Shown: piece after piece, positions 1 through 5,620 of the stretch
Position numbering within the stretch: the first letter of the stretch is position 1
How the letters are laid out: each line of letters starts with the position of its first letter
Source of the DNA: Candidatus Woesearchaeota archaeon
GTDB taxonomy: Archaea; Nanobdellota; Nanobdellia; Woesearchaeales; WJKR01
Assembly (NCBI GenBank): GCA_014729015.1
Contig: WJKR01000059.1
Location: 1 to 5,620, forward strand
Direction of reading: 5' to 3'
Length of the DNA: 5,620 bases
Notes under the pieces: generated by a model
The model's database searches: none
What the model was told of the DNA's origin: nothing
Seen by the model: only the letters and a program-made list of their open reading frames with translations
Program-made: the position numbers and the translations under genes

Positions 1-947
1 GCATCTCAAAATACGTCGGGAAAGTGTTCTCGGAACGAGGGAGCTACAAAATCCCGCACCAGATAGAAAAACTCAGGAATGGCATCATCTACCTCAGCTT
101 CACCCGGGTAAAGCGCATCCCCATCATCGCCGCGATCAAGGCATTAGGCATGGTCAAGGACGAGGACATCATGAAATCCCTCGGCCTCGGCGAGAACTCA
201 GAAGTGTTCATCAACCTGTACGAATTCATCGACCTCAAGAACGAGGAGGACGCCCTCGACTACATCGCCAAGAAGATCGGCATCACGCAGAGCAAGGACA
301 TCCGCGTTGAGCGGGTCAGCGACATCATCGACAAATACTTGTTACCTCACCTCGGCCTCACCGAGAAAGACCGGCAATCCAAAGCCCTCAACCTGTGCAA
401 ATACGTCAAGGACTACATCCACATCAGCGCCGGCGAATGGGGAGTCGACGACAAGGACCACTACGCAAACAAGCGTATCAAGTACTCCGGCGACCTCATC
501 GGCGACCTGTTCAAGGTCAACCTCAAGGTCCTGATAGGAGACCTGCTCTACAACTTCCAACGCATCGTCAAGCGAGGCAAGTTCCCCAGCATCAAAGTCA
601 TCATCAGGGAGAAACTGTTGACGCAGCGCATCTACAGCAGCATGGCGACGGGCAGCTGGGTCGGCGGCAGGAAAGGAATCAGCCAGCGGATCGAACGGCT
701 GAACTTCCTCCAAACCCTCAGCCACCTACAACGGGTCATCAGCCCACTCTCCGCATCACAGGAGAACTTCGAGGCCCGCGCACTGCACAGCACGCACCTC
801 GGCAGGCTGTGCATGACAGAGACCCCTGAAGGCAGCAATATCGGGCTGCGAAAAAACCTCGCCCTCCTCACCGACGTGAGCGGTGCCGTGGACGAGGCAG
901 CCTTGCTCAGCACCATGAAAAACCTCGGCTTGGAGTTGATCAAATAA
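1..947 (+). CDS. rpoB2: DNA-directed RNA polymerase subunit B'' (N-terminal half of beta/Rpb2), 5'-truncated by the window
   Basis: This is the N-terminal half of the archaeal beta-like subunit, forming the protrusion, lobe and fork of the core enzyme in the cytoplasm. The reading frame is open from base 3, and the first codons (ISKYVGK) continue the family sequence, so the GTG at 24 is internal and the true start is upstream. About 314 codons are visible; full archaeal B'' is usually around 500 residues. Recognisable motifs are LLPHLG (346-363), DDKDHYANKR (447-476), ATGSWVGGR (lobe/fork, about 645-671), LSHLQRVISPLS (about 718-753) and ETPEGSNIGL (819-848). It ends with TAA at 945-947, right where B'' proteins normally end, and the next gene starts within this stop. 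Unusual points are RLCM instead of the usual RLCP before ETPEG, GSNIGL instead of GPNCGL, and EARALHST instead of EARDLHPT. Identity is very secure; the missing N-terminus is only a window effect. Confidence 0.97.
   Translation, partial: ISKYVGKVFSERGSYKIPHQIEKLRNGIIYLSFTRVKRIPIIAAIKALGMVKDEDIMKSLGLGENSEVFINLYEFIDLKNEEDALDYIAKKIGITQSKDIRVERVSDIIDKYLLPHLGLTEKDRQSKALNLCKYVKDYIHISAGEWGVDDKDHYANKRIKYSGDLIGDLFKVNLKVLIGDLLYNFQRIVKRGKFPSIKVIIREKLLTQRIYSSMATGSWVGGRKGISQRIERLNFLQTLSHLQRVISPLSASQENFEARALHSTHLGRLCMTETPEGSNIGLRKNLALLTDVSGAVDEAALLSTMKNLGLELIK
932..940 (+). promoter_or_regulatory. Ribosome binding site for rpoB1
   Basis: GGAGTTGAT matches the ideal archaeal Shine-Dalgarno sequence GGAGGTGAT at 8 of 9 positions. 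It ends six bases before the ATG at 947 and lies inside the last codons of rpoB2. It supports that ATG as the B' start and translation coupled to rpoB2. Confidence 0.7.
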
Positions 948-2755
948 TGGCAACAGACGTTTTCGTGGACGGAAGATTCGTCGGCACCGTCAAGGACCCG
1001 GAAGCATTCGCCAAGCGATTCGTAGACGAGCGACGCCTCGGAAACATCCCAATCAGCGTGAACGTCCTCAACGACGAGCCGCGGGAACGCATCGTTGTCG
1101 AGACGGCGAAAGGGCGATCGCTACGACCAGTCCTCGTCGTGAAAGAAGGCAAGCTATTGCTGACGGACAAGCACGTCGAGCAGCTCAGGAAGAACGAGAT
1201 CGCCTGGACAGACCTCATCAAACAAGGCATCATCGAATACCTAGACGCGATGGAGGAAGAAGCAGCCTACATCGCCATCCAAAAAGAAGACCTCACGCCG
1301 GAACACACGCACCTCGAAGTCTCGCCGCTCGACCTCGTCGGGCTCTGCACGAGCATGGTGCCCTTCGGGAACTACAACCACGGCGTCCGCATGAACCAAG
1401 GCAGCAAGAACCAAAAGCAAGCGCTCGGCCTCTACGTCGCGAACTACGCCGTCAGGATGGACATGGACGTCTCGGTACTGCACTATCCGCAGTTCCCGAT
1501 CGTGACGAGCGCGACGCACTACATCGCAGACTATGACAAGCACCCCTCAGGGCAGAACGTCATCGTCGCAGTCATGTCCTACCAAGGGTACAACATGGAA
1601 GACGCCATCGTCATCAACCAAGGCGCCATCCAGCGAGGACTAGCGAGGAGCAGCTATTTCAGACCGGTCGTCAGCGAAGAACTCCGCTACAGCGGCGGCC
1701 TCATCGACGAGATATGCATCCCCGACAAGGACGTCAAAGGGTACCGTGCGGAGCACGACTACCGGTTCCTCGAAGAGGACGGCATCATCTATCCCGAAGC
1801 GGTCATCGCAGAAGGAGACGTCCTCATCGGGAAGACCAGCCCGCCACGATTCTTGTCAAGCACCGACGAGTACAACCTCGCCTCGAACCAGCGACGGGAA
1901 TCGTCCATGTCGCTCAAACACGGCGAGAAAGGCATCGTGGACTTCGTCTTCCTCACGGAGAACGCAGAAGGGAACAAGCTCGTCCAGACACGGCTCCGCG
2001 AACAGCGCATCCCCGAGATAGGAGACAAGTTCACGTCCAGACACGGCCAGAAAGGCGTCATCAGCTATGTCGCGCCAGAAGTCGACGTACCGTTCTCAGC
2101 ATCAGGCATGAAGCCTGACATCATCTTCGGCACCCACGGCATCCCTTCGCGGATGACTGTGTCGCACCTGTTCGAGCTCCTCGCGGGCAAGACCGGAGCG
2201 CTGGCGGGCAGGTACGTCGACGCGACGATGTTCGACGCAGAGCACGAAGTCGACATCAGGGAGGAGCTCCGCCAAGTAGGATTCCAAGACAACGGCACAG
2301 AGACCCTGTACAATGGCATTACCGGCGAGCGCTACCACGTCCAGATATTCATCGGCAACATGTATTACCTCAAGCTCAAGCACATGGTCGCCAACAAGAT
2401 CCACAGCCGCGCCCGCGGACCCATCCAACTCCTCACCAGGCAACCGACAGAAGGACGGGCGAAGGAAGGAGGCCTCCGATTGGGAGAGATGGAAAAAGAC
2501 ACGTTCGTCGCGCACGGAGCCTCCCTCCTACTCAAGGAACGGTTCGACTCGGACAAGACCGTCGTGCCCATAGGGGAGAAGTCAGGCCTAATCAGCTACT
2601 ACGACGCGAAGAAAGGCGGTAAGGCAACGAGCACCCTCTTACCGGACGAGGAAGAGATGCACAACGTCGAGATCAGCTACGCGTTCAAGCTCATGCTCGA
2701 CGAGTTCATGAGCCTCGGCGTGTACCCAAAACTGGTGGTGAACAGGAAATTTTAG
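947..2755 (+). CDS. rpoB1: DNA-directed RNA polymerase subunit B' (C-terminal half of beta/Rpb2)
   Basis: Complete 602-residue C-terminal half of the beta-like subunit, usual length for the family. The ATG shares its first base with the TAA of rpoB2 (TAATG) and the protein opens with the standard B' start (VFVDGRFVGTVKDP). In order: GRSLRPVLVV (about 56-65), IEYLDAMEEE (96-105), the Rpb2-R766/bacterial-R678 equivalent R148, LHYPQ (178-182), GYNMED with acidic E218/D219, VLIGKTSPPRFL (292-303), GDKFTSRHGQKG with NTP-channel lysines K361 and K369 (Rpb2 K979/K987), IPSRMT with R402 (Rpb2 R1020), LTRQPTEGRAKEGG (496-509), RLGEME, AHGASLLLKER, and the C-terminal SYAFKLMLDE (577-586) that packs in the clamp. 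So the catalytic contacts are intact. Two oddities: the HNQSPRNTYQ-type segment is replaced (residues 140-158), and the C-terminal zinc ribbon has lost all four cysteines (G543 and S546 at the first pair; no Cys from 533 to the end). Only two Cys occur in the whole protein (C134, C257). Confidence 0.98.
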   Translation: MATDVFVDGRFVGTVKDPEAFAKRFVDERRLGNIPISVNVLNDEPRERIVVETAKGRSLRPVLVVKEGKLLLTDKHVEQLRKNEIAWTDLIKQGIIEYLDAMEEEAAYIAIQKEDLTPEHTHLEVSPLDLVGLCTSMVPFGNYNHGVRMNQGSKNQKQALGLYVANYAVRMDMDVSVLHYPQFPIVTSATHYIADYDKHPSGQNVIVAVMSYQGYNMEDAIVINQGAIQRGLARSSYFRPVVSEELRYSGGLIDEICIPDKDVKGYRAEHDYRFLEEDGIIYPEAVIAEGDVLIGKTSPPRFLSSTDEYNLASNQRRESSMSLKHGEKGIVDFVFLTENAEGNKLVQTRLREQRIPEIGDKFTSRHGQKGVISYVAPEVDVPFSASGMKPDIIFGTHGIPSRMTVSHLFELLAGKTGALAGRYVDATMFDAEHEVDIREELRQVGFQDNGTETLYNGITGERYHVQIFIGNMYYLKLKHMVANKIHSRARGPIQLLTRQPTEGRAKEGGLRLGEMEKDTFVAHGASLLLKERFDSDKTVVPIGEKSGLISYYDAKKGGKATSTLLPDEEEMHNVEISYAFKLMLDEFMSLGVYPKLVVNRKF

Positions 2756-2759
2756 GTGA
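2754..2759 (+). promoter_or_regulatory. Ribosome binding site deciding the rpoA1 start
   Basis: AGGTGA is an exact six-base match to the archaeal Shine-Dalgarno consensus. It lies eight bases before the ATG at 2768 and overlaps the TAG stop of rpoB1. It also overlaps the upstream GTG at 2756, which would leave that GTG without a usable binding site. This favours initiation at 2768. Confidence 0.7.
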
Positions 2760-2767
2760 AGAACAGC

Positions 2768-5368
2768 ATGGAGAATGAGAAACTGGTCTACAGCCGGGTG
2801 AGCAAGCTAGCATTCGCGCTGATGTCGCCTAAGATGATCAAGGACATTGCCAAGGCGAAGATAGTCACCCCTGAACTCTACGACAAGGAGGGCTACCCTG
2901 TCGACGGAGGACTGATGGACGTCCGCCTCGGCGTCATCGACCCAGGCTTGCGGTGCAAGACGGACGGCCAACGGCTCAAGGAATCGCTCGGCCACTTCGG
3001 GTACATCGAGCTCGCGCGTCCCATCATCCACATCAACTTCGTCGACGTCATCCTCGACGTGCTCCGCAGCACGTGCAGAGAATGCGGCCACATCCTCATA
3101 CCGAAGGACAAGATAAAAAAGCACATGGAAGAGCTAGAGGTCATCGAACTCGACCAAGGGCCGACCGAGCGCAGGGACAAGATCAAGGAGATCATCGCAA
3201 GCCTTAAGACGATTAACAAGTGCCCGTACTGCGGCGCGAAGCAGCAAAAAGTGCGATTGGAAAAACCGACCACGCTCCTCGAAGACGAGAAGCGCATCTC
3301 ACCCATCGAGATCAGGTCGCGGCTGGAACGCGTCCCTGACGACGACCTCGAACCGTTCGGCATCAACCCATCAGCCGCGCGACCGGAATGGATGGTGCTG
3401 ACCGTGCTCGGCATCCCGCCAGTGACCATGCGACCAAGCATCACGCTGGAGAGCGGCGAACGCTCGGAAGACGACCTCACTCACAAGCTCGGGGACATCA
3501 TCAGAATCAACCAACGGCTGTTCGAGAACATCAACGCAGGAGCGCCGGAGATCATCATCGAGGACCTCTGGGACCTCCTCCAATACCACGTCACCACGTT
3601 CTTCAACAACGCGGTGCCCCAACTACCCCCTGCTCGGCACCGGAGCGGCCAGCCGCTCAAGACCATCACGGGACGCATCAAGAGCAAGGAGGGACGCATC
3701 AGGCACAACCTCGCCGGCAAGCGCACCAACTTCTCCGCCCGCACGGTTATCAGCCCCGACCCGAAGCTGAAGATTAACGAGGTCGGCGTGCCGCGGATGA
3801 CCGCGATGAAGCTCACCGTTCCTGAACGGGTGACGGAATGGAACATGGCATACCTCAAGAAGTTCATCGAACGCGGCGCCAAGCAATACCCCGGCGCGAA
3901 CTACGTGATCAGGCCTGACGGCAGGCGCAAGAAAATCACGAGCGAGACGCAAGAACAGGTGCTGGAAGAATTACAACCCGGATTCATGGTCGAACGGCAC
4001 CTCATGGACGGCGACATCGCCCTCTTCAACAGGCAACCCAGTCTGCACCGGATGAGCATGATGTGCCACCGCGTCAAGGTGCTGCCAGGGCTCACCCTAC
4101 GACTATCGCCGGCTGTCTGCGCGCCGTACAACGCTGACTTCGACGGTGATGAGATGAACCTGCACATCCCGCAGACAGAGGAGGCGCGGTCAGAGGCAGA
4201 ACTACTCATGGAAGTCCAGACGCAGATCATCAGCCCGAGGTACGGGTTGAGTATCATCGGCTGCAACCAGGATGCCATCAGCGGCAACTACCTGCTGACG
4301 AGGAAAGGGTTTACTATTCCCAGAAGAGAAGTCATCGACCTCCTCACCGCCATCGGCGTAGACGATTTCAGCCGGATACCTGACAAGCAGCGTGTCACCG
4401 GGAAAGAAGTGTTCTCCGCACTCATCCCGCGTGACTTCTCCTTTATCGGCAAGAGCAGGCTGGCGAAAGAACATCCTGAGGACCCTGACGCGAAGGTCGT
4501 CATCGAGAAAGGCGTGCTCAAGCAGGGCGAGCTGGACAAGAACAACCTCGGGGAAGGGTCGGGGCTGCTGCTGCGCAACTTACACAAGCAGTACGGCGCC
4601 GACTTCACGCTCGACCTACTAGGGAAGTTCTACGCGCTCGGCATCGAGGTGCTGCACCGCCACGGGTTCAGCGTGAGTATATCGGACATCGACCTGCCAG
4701 CAAAAGGAAAGCAAGAGGTCGAACATCACCTGGAACAAGGTGAAGCGATGGTGCAGGACCTAATCAAACAGTACCACGAAGAGACATTAGAATTGCTCCC
4801 GGGTAGGGACCTGCGTGAAACGTTGGAGCTGCGCATCCTCGAACAGCTCAACAAGACGCGCAACAGCATCGGGAACGTCGTGAAACAATACGCGTCGCAG
4901 CAGTCCAACCTGCTGGACATGATGGTCTCGGGAGCCAAGGGTGGCATCATCAACCTTGCGCAGATGGCGGCGTGCGTCGGGCAACAGGCGCTCGGTGGCA
5001 GGCGCATCACCAAAGGGTACCGTGAGCGGACGCTCTCTTGTTTCAAGCCCGGCGACCTCGGCAGCGCGTCCCACGGGTTCATCGCGCGCGGGTTCAAGAA
5101 GGGACTACAACCCCATGAGATGTTCTTCATGAGCATGACGGGAAGGGACTCATTGATGGATACCGCCTTGCGAACGCCGAAATCAGGCTACCTCTACCGC
5201 CGCTTGGCGAACGCACTGCAAGACCTCAAGGTAGAATACGACGACACGGTCCGCGACGCTTCGGGCAAGATCGTCCAGTTCCGCTACGGCGAGGACGGCA
5301 TCGACGTGTCCAAAAGCGAGGACGGCAAGGTCAATGTCAAGCAGATCATCGAGTTGATAGGAGGATAA
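2768..5368 (+). CDS. rpoA1: DNA-directed RNA polymerase subunit A' (N-terminal two thirds of beta'/Rpb1)
   Basis: Catalytic subunit A', 866 residues from the ATG at 2768, normal for archaeal A'. An in-frame GTG at 2756 would add MKNS but directly follows the rpoB1 stop and lacks a spaced ribosome binding site. Domains in order: clamp core with a degenerate first zinc motif (C63, D66, S73, H76, normally CxxC...CxxH); an intact second zinc motif (C103/C106 and C152/C155); GKRTNFSARTVISPDP switch/rudder region (317-332); RQPSLHRMSMM (422-432); NADFDGDEMN (455-464) with Mg-binding D457, D459 and D461; QDAISGNYLLT (501-511); funnel (about 530-700); LAQMAACVGQQALGGRRI (730-747); bridge helix about 782-822. 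It ends at GEDGIDVSKSEDG...IGG, the standard A'/A'' split site. No intein interrupts the DFDGD site. The bridge helix is divergent: MFFMSMTGRDS where EFFFHAMGGREG is typical, and P804 where Ala or Ser is typical. The polymerase identity is certain; the start codon is less so. Confidence 0.97.
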   Translation: MENEKLVYSRVSKLAFALMSPKMIKDIAKAKIVTPELYDKEGYPVDGGLMDVRLGVIDPGLRCKTDGQRLKESLGHFGYIELARPIIHINFVDVILDVLRSTCRECGHILIPKDKIKKHMEELEVIELDQGPTERRDKIKEIIASLKTINKCPYCGAKQQKVRLEKPTTLLEDEKRISPIEIRSRLERVPDDDLEPFGINPSAARPEWMVLTVLGIPPVTMRPSITLESGERSEDDLTHKLGDIIRINQRLFENINAGAPEIIIEDLWDLLQYHVTTFFNNAVPQLPPARHRSGQPLKTITGRIKSKEGRIRHNLAGKRTNFSARTVISPDPKLKINEVGVPRMTAMKLTVPERVTEWNMAYLKKFIERGAKQYPGANYVIRPDGRRKKITSETQEQVLEELQPGFMVERHLMDGDIALFNRQPSLHRMSMMCHRVKVLPGLTLRLSPAVCAPYNADFDGDEMNLHIPQTEEARSEAELLMEVQTQIISPRYGLSIIGCNQDAISGNYLLTRKGFTIPRREVIDLLTAIGVDDFSRIPDKQRVTGKEVFSALIPRDFSFIGKSRLAKEHPEDPDAKVVIEKGVLKQGELDKNNLGEGSGLLLRNLHKQYGADFTLDLLGKFYALGIEVLHRHGFSVSISDIDLPAKGKQEVEHHLEQGEAMVQDLIKQYHEETLELLPGRDLRETLELRILEQLNKTRNSIGNVVKQYASQQSNLLDMMVSGAKGGIINLAQMAACVGQQALGGRRITKGYRERTLSCFKPGDLGSASHGFIARGFKKGLQPHEMFFMSMTGRDSLMDTALRTPKSGYLYRRLANALQDLKVEYDDTVRDASGKIVQFRYGEDGIDVSKSEDGKVNVKQIIELIGG
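5360..5364 (+). promoter_or_regulatory. Ribosome binding site for rpoA2
   Basis: GGAGG (within TAGGAGGAT) lies in the final Gly-Gly codons of rpoA1 and ends six bases before the ATG at 5371. It is a strong match to the anti-Shine-Dalgarno sequence and fixes the rpoA2 start. Confidence 0.8.
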
Positions 5369-5370
5369 TC

Positions 5371-5620
5371 ATGAAGGACATCATCGCATCCTATGACGAC
5401 CGCCTACCCAAAAGCATCTTAGAAGAGGTACGGGAGAACATCAAGGAGAAGAAGTGTACGAATGCCAAGCTCAAAAAAATCATGATGAAGGTGGCAGAGG
5501 AATACCAATCTTCGCTAGCGCACGCAGGCGAGAGCGTCGGTCTCGTCGCCGCCGAGTCCATCGGAGAGCCAGGAACGCAGATGACGTTGAACACATTCCA
5601 CTTCGCAGGTGTCGCGGAGA
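5371..5620 (+). CDS. rpoA2: DNA-directed RNA polymerase subunit A'' (C-terminal part of beta'/Rpb1), 3'-truncated by the window
   Basis: The first 83 codons of the subunit that supplies the trigger loop, jaw and part of the clamp of the archaeal enzyme. ATG at 5371 follows the A' stop by two bases and has a well-spaced GGAGG. After about 50 mostly charged helical residues comes GESVGLVAAESIGEPGTQ (53-70), followed by MTLNTFHFAGVAE (71-83): the helix before the trigger loop and the start of the loop itself, with the catalytic-loop histidine H77 (Rpb1 H1085 equivalent) and Q70 (Rpb1 Q1078). The frame is open to the window end, and the family continues with about 300 more residues. Differences from the usual archaeal sequence: E62 in place of the nearly universal Gln of AAQS, A52 in place of the Pro of PGEAVG, and Leu-Asn (L73, N74) as in eukaryotic Pol II, where Met-Arg or Leu-Arg is common in archaea and bacteria. 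No intein is present at GEPGTQMT. Confidence 0.97.
   Translation, partial: MKDIIASYDDRLPKSILEEVRENIKEKKCTNAKLKKIMMKVAEEYQSSLAHAGESVGLVAAESIGEPGTQMTLNTFHFAGVAE

Larger units (their letters stand above)
1..5620 (+). other. Archaeal RNA polymerase large-subunit operon (rpoB2-rpoB1-rpoA1-rpoA2), open at both ends
   Basis: Four co-directional RNA polymerase genes follow one another with junctions of -1, 12 and 2 bases. The order B''-B'-A'-A'' is the established archaeal order. In many archaea rpoH lies upstream and rpl30e, nusA, rps12 and rps7 downstream, but none of these is inside the window. No promoter (BRE/TATA) or poly-T terminator is visible at the junctions, so one polycistronic transcript beginning upstream of the window is inferred. 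Each internal gene has its own Shine-Dalgarno-like sequence inside the end of the preceding gene, which suggests coupled translation and balanced subunit supply. Confidence 0.93.

Noticed and set aside
342..725. Long antisense reading frame opposite rpoB2
   Set aside because: It lies wholly opposite a conserved gene, its composition is what the complement of GC-biased codons gives, and it resembles no family.
24..947. Taking the GTG at 24 as the start of the first gene
   Set aside because: The frame is open upstream to the window edge and the preceding codons match B'' sequence; the gene is truncated by the window, not by biology.
940..950. B''/B' junction as a frameshift or assembly error in a single rpoB
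   Set aside because: The split falls at the established archaeal split site, B' begins with its normal N-terminus after a good ribosome binding site, and both halves have normal ends.
1714..2118. Plus-strand out-of-frame reading frame within rpoB1 (similar ones at 395-829 and 3388-3777)
   Set aside because: Arg/His/Pro/Gln-rich shadow products of the codon bias; no start signals and no homology recognised.
2893..3480. Antisense reading frame of 195 codons opposite rpoA1
   Set aside because: Rich in Ser, Arg and Met in the manner of a complement-strand shadow; no ribosome binding site or recognisable domain; conserved A' clamp sequence explains the DNA.
4130..4159. Possible intein at the NADFDGDEMN site of A'
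   Set aside because: The motif and its flanks are uninterrupted, as is GEPGTQMT in A''. These are known intein sites in archaeal polymerase genes but are empty here.
4726..5136. Antisense reading frame opposite the A' funnel and bridge helix
   Set aside because: Same reasons: it fully overlaps strongly conserved coding sequence and has no independent support.
2756..5368. Inactive or pseudogene polymerase because of the many odd motifs
   Set aside because: All frames are open and the Mg aspartates, NTP-channel lysines, IPSRMT arginine and trigger-loop histidine are all present; the changes are in-frame substitutions in an intact operon.
5473..5479. Run of seven A in rpoA2 as a slippage or frameshift site
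   Set aside because: The frame continues straight through into the conserved trigger-loop sequence, so no frameshift is needed; it encodes Lys-Lys in a charged helix.

Overview
This window is a continuous run of four RNA polymerase subunit genes, all on the + strand and packed without real intergenic space. In order they are the 3' part of rpoB2 (subunit B''), complete rpoB1 (B'), complete rpoA1 (A') and the first 83 codons of rpoA2 (A''). Both large catalytic subunits are split: beta/Rpb2 into B''+B', and beta'/Rpb1 into A'+A''. The A'/A'' split is the hallmark of archaea, and the B''/B' split occurs in only part of them. The source is therefore an archaeon. Third codon positions are rich in C and G (ATC, GAC, CTC, AAC, AAG). 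Several normally fixed RNA polymerase motifs are altered together, which from memory resembles DPANN archaea (Woesearchaeota-like) more than textbook methanogens, halophiles or Thermococcales. That placement is tentative.

Layout: 1-947 is B'' without its N-terminus (lobe and fork side of the beta subunit). 947-2755 is B' (hybrid-binding, wall, NTP-channel lysines, clamp C-terminus) and starts inside the B'' stop codon (TAATG). 2768-5368 is A' (clamp core, lid/rudder, catalytic Mg site, funnel, bridge helix); its likely ATG lies 12 bases after the B' stop, behind an AGGTGA ribosome binding site. 5371-5620 is A'' (start of the trigger loop), two bases after the A' stop, with GGAGG inside the last codons of A'. 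No promoter, terminator, RNA gene, mobile element, intein or CRISPR was found. No stretch over 12 bases lies outside a gene.

The four products assemble into one enzyme. A' supplies the three Mg-binding aspartates and the bridge helix, A'' the trigger loop, B' the lysines and arginines that hold the NTP and nascent RNA, and B'' the fork/lobe. Tight coupling of the genes fits a need for equal amounts. All core catalytic residues are present, so the enzyme should be functional.

The interesting part is where it departs from the family. Two of the three zinc sites of the clamp (the first one in A' and the C-terminal one in B') have lost ligands, while the third is intact. The bridge helix carries a proline at a central position plus changes at its N-terminal hinge. 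The trigger-loop entrance has Glu where Gln is nearly universal. The usual HNQSPRNTYQ segment of B' is replaced by a sequence that looks closer to the bacterial version around the conserved arginine. These may be lineage-wide features of a divergent archaeal polymerase.
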